From Banduia mediterranea (GTDB lineage: Bacteria; Pseudomonadota; Gammaproteobacteria; Nevskiales; Nevskiaceae): a stretch of 64,000 bases of DNA. Below are positions 6,577 to 14,597 of this stretch, one piece after another (position 1 is the stretch's first letter; every line of letters starts with the position of its first letter). The stretch covers positions 1-64,000 of the forward strand of contig NZ_JAVRIC010000002.1 of assembly GCF_031846245.1 (NCBI RefSeq), written 5' to 3'. The notes below the pieces were generated by a model, which was given only the letters and a program-made list of their open reading frames with translations, did not search any database and was not told where the DNA came from. Made by a program: the position numbers and the translations under genes.

Positions 6577-9312
6577 ATGACCGATAACGGTGCCTACTAC
6601 CGTTGGCGATTCGGCGAAGTTCAATTCGACGAGGCACAGCTGGAATTGCGGGTTTCCGGCCTGCCGGTAGACCTGGAGCAGAAGCCGCTCCAGGTGCTTT
6701 CGCTGTTGCTGCGGCACGCCGGCGAAGTCGTCACCAAGGACGAGTTGTTCGATACGGTTTGGCAGGGACGGGTGACGGTCGACCACGTCTTGGCGACGGC
6801 CGTGGGAAAAGTGCGCAAAGCGCTGGGCGAAGACGGCGCAAAGGCGATCATTACGGTTCCGCGCGTCGGTTATCGACTGCTTGCATCGGTGGAGCGCGTC
6901 GCGGTGGGCCGGGGTCACGCCAGCCAGATGGACTTGAACCCGGGCGCCGCGGTCCCCGGCCGGGAGCATTTCCGGCTGGAGCGACAGCTCAGTCCCTCCG
7001 GTAGCAGCGAAGTCTGGCTGGCACGACACGCCAAAACGGGCGAGACACGGGTTTACAAGTTCAGCCCCGATGGCAGTCGCCTGTCGTCTCTGAAACGCGA
7101 AGCGACGCTCTTCCGCGTCCTGCACGAGAGCCTGGGCGAACGCGACGACTTCGTCCGCATCATCGACTGGAACTTCGAGAACGCGCCCTTCTTTCTGGAA
7201 TGCGCGTTCGGCGGTATCAGCCTCGCCGAATGGCAATCGACCCAGGCATTGCAGGGAATGGCCCTCGATGAGCGATTGACCTTTTTTCTGGGTATCTGCG
7301 ACACGGTCGCGGCGGCCCACAGCGTGGGCGTGCTCCACAAGGATCTCAAACCGGGCAACATTCTCGTCACCGATCACGGCGGCCACTGGCATACCTGCTT
7401 GACCGATTTCGGCAGCAGCCGACTGCTGGAGCCAGGCCGCCTCGACGAACTCGGCATCACCAATCTTGGCCTCACCCTGACACAGGGGATCGGCAGCGAT
7501 TCCAGCAGCAGCGGCACGCCCTTGTATCTCGCGCCGGAACTCATCGCGGGCAAGGCGCCGACGGTGCAAAGCGACGTCTATGCCCTGGGGGTGATGCTCT
7601 ATCAATTGCTGATCGGTGACTTTTCTCGGCCGATGGCGCCCGGTTGGGAGCGCGACCTCGACCATGATCTGCTGAAGGAAGACATCGCTCAGACCACAGA
7701 CGGCAACCCGGCGCGACGCCTGGCAAGCGTCTCCGAGTTGATCGAGCGTATACGCACGCTGGATCAACGAAAGGGAGAACTTCAACACATCGCCCAATCG
7801 GAGCAGCGCGCGCGGCTGGCGGAGCAAGCCTTGGAGCGCGCGCGCGCCAAACAGCCGTGGGTCGGCGCAACGGCTATTGCGCTGGTCGCAGGCCTTGCGA
7901 TCGCCCTGGTGCTGCTGAGCCAGAGCCGGGAGGCGCGAATTCAGGCGGAGCTTGAGCGCAAGCGTGCGGAGGCTGTGGTCTCCTTCCTCACCGAAGACAT
8001 CATCGGCGGCGCCAACCCCGACCGGGCAGGACACGAGAGAAATCCCACAATCGAAGAACTTGTGGCAATCGCCGCCGAAAACGTCGAGGACCGCTTTTCG
8101 GGCGAAGTGGCCGTACAGGCCGCCGTGTGGCGTGCGATGGGTACCGCCGCCTACGCGGTCAGCCAGTTCCGCAATGCCGCGCAATACTTCGGCATGGCGG
8201 CTGTAAAGGCCGAATCGGTGTTCGGGGCGGGAGATGCGCGTACGCTCATCGCGCGCTACGCCCTGGCCGAAGCGCAGTCGGCGATCGGCACATCCGAGTC
8301 GGTTCACAACGCAAACCAAATTCTGGACCGGGCCGACCGGATCGCCGGACAACGCCTGCTTGAGGACTCCCAACTCGCATTGCGTGCGAACTTGGCGCGA
8401 GCCCGCTTCCATTTCAACAACCATCAACGTGGCGCGGCCCTGCAGTACCTGGAAAGAACCGCCGAGTTGCAGCGGAAGCTCCAGCCGGAAGCGCATGTGG
8501 CGCGCTTCGCTACCGAGTCGAAGATTACCGAGGTCTTGCTGCGTCAGGGGAAAGCGGAGATCGCGATGCGAAAAGCCGAATCTCTGCTCGACGAAATGCG
8601 CCGGACGCCAATCCGCGGCGGCCAAGAACTTCGCGCAACGGTCGGGCTGATACTGGCGAGAAGCCTGAAAGCGCAACGCCGCTTCGCAGCGGCACTGGAA
8701 GCCGCGCAAACGGCTCTCAGTGACTCGCTTGCGGCGACCGGCGCCCATTCGCGCACCAGCTTGAATATCCGCTCCCAACTGGCGGCGATTTACGACGAGT
8801 TGGGCGATTGCGAGCGCGCGCTCGCGCTGATGCACGAGGTCAGCGCCGGGTCTGCACAAAGAATGGGTGCGAACAGCCGCTTCGCGCTGATCGAGCGGGG
8901 GAACCTGGGTCTCAAGGAGTACGAATGCGGAAACGAGGAGCGCGGTCTGGCGATCGTCGCCGAGGTCGGCGAACGGCTGCGCGTAGCCTTCGGCAACGAG
9001 GACGCGGCCTCACAGGCATTCCGCGTCTTTCATGCGGAAGTCGACGCGCGCGAGGGGCGGTATGACAGGGCACTGAGCACTTTGGTCAGCCTGCAGCCCG
9101 ATCGACTGACCACCGCCATGTCGGAGCCGGAATGGGTGGCGCGATTGGATGCGATCCGCGGGATCGCCCTAGTCGGCAAGGGACAATACGATGAAGCCAA
9201 CGCACTCTTCGAGACGGCGATTCCCCAGTTGGTTCAGCTCAACGGCGATCCCGAGGCGATCGCGGTGTATCGCAACGCCTGGGCCACTGCGCGCGAAGCA
9301 CGCGCACAATAG
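6577..9312 (+). CDS. Fusion of winged-helix DNA-binding domain, Ser/Thr kinase, membrane helix and TPR repeats
   Basis: Protein of 911 residues. Residues about 10-105 are a PhoB/OmpR-type winged helix (LEQKPLQVLSLLLRHAGEVVTKDELFDTVW, ending in the VPRVGYRL wing). Residues about 132-395 are a protein kinase with K161 (VYK), E175, catalytic loop HKDLKPGN at 254-261, DFG at 277-279 and APE at 319-321, so it looks active. A basic coiled segment leads to one transmembrane helix at about 428-448, followed by about 450 residues of TPR-like helical repeats, presumably periplasmic. It is divergent from the lipoprotein operon. Likely job: a one-protein envelope sensor that phosphorylates targets and/or binds DNA. 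The partner genes and signal are not known. Confidence 0.9.
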   Translation: MTDNGAYYRWRFGEVQFDEAQLELRVSGLPVDLEQKPLQVLSLLLRHAGEVVTKDELFDTVWQGRVTVDHVLATAVGKVRKALGEDGAKAIITVPRVGYRLLASVERVAVGRGHASQMDLNPGAAVPGREHFRLERQLSPSGSSEVWLARHAKTGETRVYKFSPDGSRLSSLKREATLFRVLHESLGERDDFVRIIDWNFENAPFFLECAFGGISLAEWQSTQALQGMALDERLTFFLGICDTVAAAHSVGVLHKDLKPGNILVTDHGGHWHTCLTDFGSSRLLEPGRLDELGITNLGLTLTQGIGSDSSSSGTPLYLAPELIAGKAPTVQSDVYALGVMLYQLLIGDFSRPMAPGWERDLDHDLLKEDIAQTTDGNPARRLASVSELIERIRTLDQRKGELQHIAQSEQRARLAEQALERARAKQPWVGATAIALVAGLAIALVLLSQSREARIQAELERKRAEAVVSFLTEDIIGGANPDRAGHERNPTIEELVAIAAENVEDRFSGEVAVQAAVWRAMGTAAYAVSQFRNAAQYFGMAAVKAESVFGAGDARTLIARYALAEAQSAIGTSESVHNANQILDRADRIAGQRLLEDSQLALRANLARARFHFNNHQRGAALQYLERTAELQRKLQPEAHVARFATESKITEVLLRQGKAEIAMRKAESLLDEMRRTPIRGGQELRATVGLILARSLKAQRRFAAALEAAQTALSDSLAATGAHSRTSLNIRSQLAAIYDELGDCERALALMHEVSAGSAQRMGANSRFALIERGNLGLKEYECGNEERGLAIVAEVGERLRVAFGNEDAASQAFRVFHAEVDAREGRYDRALSTLVSLQPDRLTTAMSEPEWVARLDAIRGIALVGKGQYDEANALFETAIPQLVQLNGDPEAIAVYRNAWATAREARAQ

Positions 9313-9336
9313 ATTTGTGTCATCAGCCCGCGCGGC

Positions 9337-9888
9337 TCAACTGGAATCCTGGCTGCTTCCTTCCGGCAGCTGCAAGCGCTGCTCCAGGACCTCCAGCGGC
9401 ACGTGCCGTACGTCCACGCCGCGCACGAAGTAGATCACATCGTCGGCAATACTCTTGGCATGGTCGCCGATGCGCTCCAGCGCGCGCACGCAGAAGATGA
9501 TGTCGATCACCGGGCCGACCTTGTGCACGTCTTCCATCATGTAGGTGATCAGCTGGCGCATGAGGGCCTCGTATTCACGATCCACCACCTGATCCTGCCT
9601 TGCCACCGCCACGGCCTTTTCGACATCCATATCGGCAAAGGCGCGGACCGCGTCGCACACCATTTCCTGGACCTGCCGCGACAGGTGCATGACCAGGAAC
9701 ATGTGCTCGCGGGTCCGCCGCTTGCGCCATAGGCGGACCGTCATGCGGGCGATCTTCGCGGCCTCGTCGCCGACCCGTTCCAGCTGGGTGCTCGTTTTGA
9801 TGACCGCGTAGACGAAGCGCAGGTCTCCGGCCGTCGGCTGTCGCCGCACCAGGAGCTGGGTGCATGCCGCGTCGATCTGGACTTCCAG
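9337..9888 (-). pseudogene. phoU: PhoU, N-terminally truncated remnant
   Basis: The frame encodes EVQIDAACTQLLVRRQPTAGDLRFVYAVIKTSTQLERVGDEAAKIA and a second helical bundle ending with IDIIFCVRALERIGDHAKSIADDVIYFVRG. These are the two metal-binding E/DxxxD motifs of PhoU, the phosphate-signalling regulator that contacts PstB and PhoR. About the first 55-60 residues are missing. At 9888/9889 the gene runs into GGAACGTCGGGGTCAG repeats of the transposase element. No start codon remains, and no pst genes are in the window. The stop is 24 bp from the convergent kinase gene. Confidence 0.85.
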
Positions 9889-9918
9889 GAACGTCGGGGT
9901 CAGAACATCGGGGTCAAC
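9889..9918. repeat. RAYT-type repeat at phoU/transposase junction
   Basis: Two CGGGGTCA units (in GTCGGGGTCAGAACATCGGGGTCAAC, split here as GTCGGGGTCAG and AACATCGGGGTCAAC) join the phoU remnant to the truncated transposase copy. The same unit occurs in tandem at 13499-13598. Confidence 0.7.
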
Positions 9919-10689
9919 AGTGACGAAGATCGCAACGCCTTTCTCGACGGGCTCGGCCGGGTCTGCGAGCGACAGCAGTGGCGTGTGTGGGCTTGGTGCC
10001 TGATGGACAACCACTATCACCTGCTGATCGAAACGCTGAGTCCCTCCCTGTCGCGCGGCATGCGCGAAGTGAACGGGGTTTACACGCAAGCCTTCAATCG
10101 CCGGCACGGTCGTGTGGGGCATGTGCTGCAGGGGCGCTACAAAGCGGTGCTCGTCGATCGCGACGCTTACCTGCTGGAAGTGTCCCGCTATGTTGTTCTG
10201 AATCCCGTACGGGCAGGTCTCGTCGCCGATGTCGAAGGCTATCTCTGGAGCAGCTACCGGGCGATGATCGGCAAGGAGTCGCCTCCCGACTGGCTGGCGG
10301 TCGAGGCTACGCTCGAATCCTTCGGCAAGACCCCGGGGCGGACACGCAATGCTTATGCTCGATTTGTAAAAGACGGCGTCAACGATGGCTTCGATCTGGA
10401 TGCCACGGTCCGCAATCAGATCTTTCTGGGCGACGAGTTGTTCGTCGAACGCATGGTGGCGCAAGCCGGGTCCAATACCCGTGAAGTCCCCAAGGCGCAG
10501 CGCCGAGTGAAATCGCTGAAAGCATACGAGCGCGAGCACAAGCACCGCGATGCCGCGATCCGTGCCGCCTACGACAGCGGCACCTACACACTGCCACAGA
10601 TCGGCACGCACTTCGGTCTGCACTACTCGACCGTAAGCCGGATCGCGCGAGGTGTCGATCGGCGGGTTTCGTCAAGGAGCAAGACTTGA
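9919..10689 (+). pseudogene. REP-associated (Y1/HUH) transposase, copy 1, 5' truncated
   Basis: From AGTGACGA at 9919 onward the sequence is nearly identical to the intact copy at 13629-14483. It lacks the first 28 residues, including MARPLRIEFPGAIHHVMARG. The HUH metal motif (DNHYHLL), the RYKAVLVDRDAYLLEVSRYVVLNP segment and the C-terminal helix-turn-helix (YTLPQIGTHFGLHYSTVSRIAR) remain. Visible differences from copy 2 are few (for example V/A in ERMVAQ, V/I in RRVSSR, E/G after RVC). Internal starts at 9985 could give a short product, but the missing first strand of the Y1 fold makes activity doubtful. Followed by the right-end repeat ending at 10700. Confidence 0.85.
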
Positions 10690-10700
10690 CCCCAAGTTCC

Positions 10701-10984
10701 AGCAGGCCGCCGTTGAGTGGCCGTGCCGTGTCGCTGCGGCGACCTTCGCCATAACGGCGTGCGGCCGTGGCCTGTACCGCAACGGACAAGCCCATGATCG
10801 TGGCGAAGGCCATGAAATTGACGAAACCGGCGATGCCGACACCCGCCAGCGCCGGCGCGCCGAGCGCGCCAACCATCCAGGTATCGACGAGATTGAGCAG
10901 GTTCTGCGACATCAGCCCGCCGATGATCGGCAAGGCGATCCCCAGAACCGAAGCCGTGCGGTCGCGTGTCGGAAACAGGAGCAT
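10701..10984 (-). pseudogene. MATE-family efflux transporter, N-terminal remnant
   Basis: Starting at ATG 10984 the frame encodes a typical MATE start: LGIALPIIGGLMSQNLLNLVDTWMVGALG, then ALAGVGIAGFVNFMAFATIMGLSVAVQATAARRYGEG. MATE proteins export drugs and cations using Na+ or H+ gradients and have about 450 residues. Here only about 95 codons remain. The frame then enters the transposase right-end repeat (ELGVKSC is translated from GAACTTGGGGTCAAG). The rest of the gene is not in the window on the far side of the element. Confidence 0.85.
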
Positions 10985-11144
10985 GTCTCAGCCTATCGCG
11001 AAACGGACGCGCGGACCGTGAAGCCAGCAGACGCCAACGGTGTTGGTATTGAACGTCGACTGCGGCGATCAGGCGTTTTTGACCATTGTTGCCGCATGCC
11101 CCAAGGGCTAGTCTTGGGACTTCGATCAGAGAGTCGTATCTCAA

Positions 11145-12305
11145 ATGGGTATTCGGGGAAGGTTGACGGCCACGGGCCTGGCACTGCTGACACTGTCGGC
11201 CTGCGCCACCAATGAAGCCTTGACCGCTCCGGTGGAGGCCGAATCGGGGACCGTGCCGGTCTATCGCCGCGCCGATGTCGATCGTGACCCGATGGCGAGC
11301 AAGGATCGCTCCAGCGACTATCGCGAAATCTATTCCCCGCCCCCCGATGCCGTGCCACAGCGGCCACTGCCGCCCGCACCGGCGCGTCCGCCGGCGCCAG
11401 TGGCTTCGGCGAGCCCGACCAGCGGTCTGGAGTTGCCGGTACTCGCCAAGCCGGGCGAATGCTATGCCCGCGTGGTGATCCCTGCGCGCTTCGATACCAC
11501 CAGCGAGCGCGTGCTCAAGTCTCCGCAAAGCGAGCGCATCGAAATCGAACCGGCGCGCTATGAGTGGGTGGAACAGCGCGTGATGGTCAAGCCGGAAAGC
11601 GAGCGCATCATCGAAGTGGCGCCGGCGCAGTACCGCTGGACCGAAGATCGCGTGCTGGTCACACCGGCCGGTGAAACGGTCGAGGAAGTGCCGGCTCGGT
11701 TTCATTGGGTCGAAGAACGCGAAATGGTCAAGCCGGCCACCCAGGTATGGAAGCCCGGCCGCGGCCTGATCGAGAAGGTCAACGATGCCACCGGCGAGAT
11801 CATGTGCCTGGTGGAGGTGCCGGCCGAATATCGCACGATCCGCAAGAAGGTCATCGACGCGCCGGCCACTACGCGTCGCACCGCCACGGCGGCCGAATAC
11901 AAGACCGTGCGCCGCCAGGAACTGGTGAAGCCGGCGGAAATCCGCCGCGAGACGATCCCCGCACAGTACGAGACCGTACGCGTGCGCAAACTGGTGTCCG
12001 CGGCACAGGAACGACGCATCGTCATCCCCGCCGAATATGAAACGGTGGAGCGTCAGGTCGAGGTGGCGTCCAGCCGCCTGGAATGGCGTTCGGTGCTGTG
12101 CGAAACCAATGCCGCGGCGGATACGATCCGCGATCTGCAGCGCGCACTGGCCAATACCGGCTACTCGCCCGGCAAGATCGACGGCAAGCTCGGTCCGGCC
12201 ACGATGTCGGCAGTGCGCGCCTATCAGAACAGTGTCGGTCTGGCTCTGGGCGGTGTGACCAGCGAGACCCTCGATCGTCTCGGCGTTTCCCGCCAGATGC
12301 GATGA
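11145..12305 (+). CDS. Lipoprotein with PAxY repeats and peptidoglycan-binding domain
   Basis: Product of 386 residues with a lipoprotein signal (LALLTLSAC, Cys at residue 20) and a proline-rich linker. It has seven or more imperfect repeats of the type PAxYxxVxxRVLVKPAxxER (about residues 115-320), and a C-terminal PG_binding_1-like domain (DLQRALANTGYSPGKIDGKLGPATMSAVRAYQ). It is probably anchored in the outer membrane and bound to peptidoglycan. The next gene, of the same design, overlaps its stop by 4 bases (ATGA), so they are coupled. Exact role unknown. Confidence 0.85.
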   Translation: MGIRGRLTATGLALLTLSACATNEALTAPVEAESGTVPVYRRADVDRDPMASKDRSSDYREIYSPPPDAVPQRPLPPAPARPPAPVASASPTSGLELPVLAKPGECYARVVIPARFDTTSERVLKSPQSERIEIEPARYEWVEQRVMVKPESERIIEVAPAQYRWTEDRVLVTPAGETVEEVPARFHWVEEREMVKPATQVWKPGRGLIEKVNDATGEIMCLVEVPAEYRTIRKKVIDAPATTRRTATAAEYKTVRRQELVKPAEIRRETIPAQYETVRVRKLVSAAQERRIVIPAEYETVERQVEVASSRLEWRSVLCETNAAADTIRDLQRALANTGYSPGKIDGKLGPATMSAVRAYQNSVGLALGGVTSETLDRLGVSRQMR

Positions 12306-13267
12306 ACGGGTCAGGCTCTAGCCTGTTGGGACCGCGACTGCTGGCCCTCGGCCTGTTCGCAGCCGTGGGGCCGGTCTGGGCTGCGTTCGAGGATGGCGTG
12401 CCGCTGCCGCCGGCCGCGCCAGCCGATGCGCAGGCCGGCGAATGCTGGGCGCTGGTACATGTGCCGCCGAGCTATCGCCCGGTGGAACGCCAGGTTCTGA
12501 AAACCGCCGCGAGTACGCGCACCGAATCCATTCCGCCGGTCTACGAGACGCGGACCGAGAAGGTCTGGGGCAAGGCCTATACCCGCACCGTGACGGTGAC
12601 GCCAGCCGTGACCGAAACCCGCGAAGTGCAGACGCTGGTGCGCGAAGCCGGACCTCAGGAAGTCAAGATCGCGGCTCGCTATCGCTGGGTCGACGAGCGC
12701 GTTCCGGTCGGCGGCGGAACCGTGGTGCAACCGAACGCCGGCAGTACCGATGCCATGTGTCTGGTCGAGGCGCCGGCCGAATTCCTCGTGCAGCGCCGCC
12801 GCAAGCTGGTGGAGCCGGCGCGCACCGAGATACGCGAGATGCCGGCCCAGTACAAATCCGTGCGCGAAAAGCTCGTCGTCAGTGAGGCCGTGACCAAGAC
12901 GGTGGAGGTGCCGGCCGGTTGGCGTACGCGCCGAATCAAGGAAATGGTCGAGCCGGCGCGCAGGATTCGCGTGGAGGTTCCGGCGGAGTACCGCATCGAG
13001 CGCCACGAGGTTCTGGCTCAGCCAGGGCGCGTGGAAGTGCGCGCGGTGTTGTGCGAGACCAATGCCACACCCGCCCTGGTGGTGGAACTGCAGCGCAATC
13101 TCAAGCGTGCCGGCTTCGATCCGGGCGCGGTGGACGGTGTGTTCGGACCGGGTACAGCCGAAGCTCTGCAGGCGTTCCAGTTGCGGCGCGGTTATGCCGT
13201 CGGCGGCGTCACCCAGGAAACCGCCGAAGCGCTCGGCGTGAAGCTGGACAGGGTCGCCTCTCGTTAA
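12302..13267 (+). CDS. Second PAxY-repeat peptidoglycan-binding protein
   Basis: Product of 321 residues from ATG 12302. Signal peptide at residues about 8-27 (LLGPRLLALGLFAAVGPVWA) without a lipobox cysteine, so soluble periplasmic rather than lipid-anchored. The middle has the same PPxYET/PAxY repeats as the preceding gene, including a shared AGECWALVHVP / PGECYARVVIP block. The end is a peptidoglycan-binding domain (ELQRNLKRAGFDPGAVDGVFGPGT). Clearly a tandem paralogue of 11145-12305, probably with a partner function. Both genes sit intact between two copies of the transposase. Confidence 0.85.
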   Translation: MNGSGSSLLGPRLLALGLFAAVGPVWAAFEDGVPLPPAAPADAQAGECWALVHVPPSYRPVERQVLKTAASTRTESIPPVYETRTEKVWGKAYTRTVTVTPAVTETREVQTLVREAGPQEVKIAARYRWVDERVPVGGGTVVQPNAGSTDAMCLVEAPAEFLVQRRRKLVEPARTEIREMPAQYKSVREKLVVSEAVTKTVEVPAGWRTRRIKEMVEPARRIRVEVPAEYRIERHEVLAQPGRVEVRAVLCETNATPALVVELQRNLKRAGFDPGAVDGVFGPGTAEALQAFQLRRGYAVGGVTQETAEALGVKLDRVASR

Positions 13268-13336
13268 GCAGCACTGCATCAGCGTCGCGAGCGCAATCGC
13301 CTATGCCGCAGCGGCCTGGCCGCGATCGGACGCGCG

Positions 13337-13479
13337 TCAGAACCAGCGCCACTGCAATTCCATGCCGTATAACTGCGCTGCGGACCGTAACCACCGTAGA
13401 CCGTGGTCAGGGCATCCAGGGCGTTGCCGAGGTCATAGGTCTCGTCAGCGAGATTGCGACCGTACAGCGCGATTTCCCA
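13337..13479 (-). pseudogene. TonB-dependent receptor, C-terminal remnant with frameshift
   Basis: The minus strand reads WEIALYGRNLADETYDLGNA, LDALTTVYGGYGPQRSY and then, in a shifted frame, GMELQWRWF followed by a stop at 13337-13339. This is the last beta-hairpin of a TonB-dependent outer membrane receptor, with the usual aromatic C-terminus. Two extra bases (TATAC instead of TAC) break the frame just before GMELQWRWF. Upstream, the gene ends where the transposase repeats begin (about 13480). Between 13268 and 13336 I see nothing. Confidence 0.7.
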
Positions 13480-13483
13480 GCAA

Positions 13484-13598
13484 CATCGGGGTCAACATCG
13501 GGGTCAGGTCTTGTTCCTTGCCAGATAACATCGGGGTCAGGTCTTGTTCCTTGCCAGATTGCCTCACAAACGTCGGGGTCAGGTCTTGTTCCTTGCCA
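13484..13598 (+). repeat. Left-end tandem repeats of the transposase element
   Basis: Three 25-bp units of the form CGGGGTCAGGTCTTGTTCC + TTGCCA occur at 13499-13523, 13532-13556 and 13574-13598. They are preceded by a shorter CATCGGGGTCAA. The unit is almost the reverse complement of the right-end GGAGCAAGACTTGACCCC motif, so the element has inverted ends with extra tandem copies on the left. Confidence 0.85.
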
Positions 13599-13628
13599 AA
13601 CTTCTTTGGCTTCGCTACGTTCCTCCGC

Positions 13629-14483
13629 ATGGCCCGTCCTCTACGCATCGAATTCCCCGGCGCGATCCATCACGTGATGGCGCGCGGCAATGCCCGTCAA
13701 GCAATCTTCCTCAGTGACGAGGATCGCGCCGCCTTTCTCGACGGGCTCGGCCGGGTCTGCGGGCGACAGCAGTGGCGTGTGTGGGCTTGGTGCCTGATGG
13801 ACAACCACTATCACCTGCTGATCGAAACGCTGAGTCCCTCCCTGTCGCGCGGCATGCGCGAAGTGAACGGGGTTTACACGCAAGCCTTCAATCGCCGGCA
13901 CGGTCGTGTGGGGCATGTGCTGCAGGGGCGCTACAAAGCGGTGCTCGTCGATCGCGACGCTTACCTGCTGGAAGTGTCCCGCTATGTTGTTCTGAATCCC
14001 GTACGGGCAGGTCTCGTCGCCGATGTCGAAGGCTATCTCTGGAGCAGCTACCGGGCGATGATCGGCAAGGAGTCGCCTCCCGACTGGCTGGCGGTCGAGG
14101 CTACGCTCGAATCCTTCGGCAAGACCCCGGGGCGGACACGCAATGCTTATGCTCGATTTGTAAAAGACGGCGTCAACGATGGCTTCGATCTGGATGCCAC
14201 GGTCCGCAATCAGATCTTTCTGGGCGACGAGTTGTTCGTCGAACGCATGGCGGCGCAAGCCGGGTCCAATACCCGTGAAGTCCCCAAGGCGCAGCGCCGA
14301 GTGAAATCGCTGAAAGCATACGAGCGCGAGCACAAGCACCGCGATGCCGCGATCCGTGCCGCCTACGACAGCGGCACCTACACACTGCCACAGATCGGCA
14401 CGCACTTCGGTCTGCACTATTCGACCGTAAGCCGGATCGCGCGAGGTGTCGATCGGCGGATTTCGTCAAGGAGCAAGACTTGA
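13629..14483 (+). CDS. REP-associated (Y1/HUH) transposase, intact copy 2
   Basis: Product of 284 residues from ATG 13629 (MARPLRIEFPGAIHHVMARG). It belongs to the IS200-like Y1 transposase group that includes RAYT proteins. It has the HUH motif H60-Y-H62, candidate catalytic tyrosines Y112 or Y119 in DAYLLEVSRYVVLNP, and a C-terminal helix-turn-helix at about 252-273 that could bind the flanking repeats. RAYTs are single-strand nucleases/transferases acting on short palindromic repeats. It lies between left repeats (13484-13598) and right repeats (14467-14534), with a 5'-truncated near-identical copy 3.7 kb upstream in the same direction. Confidence 0.9.
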   Translation: MARPLRIEFPGAIHHVMARGNARQAIFLSDEDRAAFLDGLGRVCGRQQWRVWAWCLMDNHYHLLIETLSPSLSRGMREVNGVYTQAFNRRHGRVGHVLQGRYKAVLVDRDAYLLEVSRYVVLNPVRAGLVADVEGYLWSSYRAMIGKESPPDWLAVEATLESFGKTPGRTRNAYARFVKDGVNDGFDLDATVRNQIFLGDELFVERMAAQAGSNTREVPKAQRRVKSLKAYEREHKHRDAAIRAAYDSGTYTLPQIGTHFGLHYSTVSRIARGVDRRISSRSKT

Positions 14484-14534
14484 CCCCAAGTTCCGCTATG
14501 CTTGACCCCAAGTTCCTGACCCCAAGTTCCGCTA
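14467..14534 (+). repeat. Right-end repeats of the transposase element
   Basis: GGAGCAAGACTTGACCCC + AAGTTCC overlaps the end of the transposase gene. It is followed by two further units, CTTGACCCCAAGTTCC and TGACCCCAAGTTCC, separated by a few bases. The first unit is also present after copy 1 (to 10700), where it abuts the MATE remnant. Confidence 0.85.
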
Positions 14535-14573
14535 GAAATCGCCGGTGAGAAAATCAGCCTCGTTCGGGAATTT

Positions 14574-14590
14574 CGCAAGAGGCTCTTGCG
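14574..14590. other. Short perfect palindrome
   Basis: CGCAAGAG-G-CTCTTGCG lies just past the stop of the cytochrome b gene (minus strand). It could be a weak terminator stem, but no T-run follows on the minus strand (AAATTCCC). Confidence 0.35.
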
Positions 14591-14597
14591 TTATTCA

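Noticed and set aside
6442-8859. 805-codon open frame antisense to the kinase gene
   Set aside because: It mirrors the real gene in GC-rich DNA, has no family pattern, and the plus strand has a complete domain set.
11100-11119. CCCAAG/CTTGGG stem as terminator upstream of 11145
   Set aside because: Short stem without T-run, located in a likely promoter region.
13499-13598. Three regularly spaced 25-bp repeats as a CRISPR array
   Set aside because: Spacers are only 8-17 bp, there is no cas gene, and the unit matches the transposase ends.
14574-14590. Intrinsic terminator after the cytochrome b gene
   Set aside because: The palindrome has a one-base loop and no T-run on the coding strand; listed as a palindrome only.
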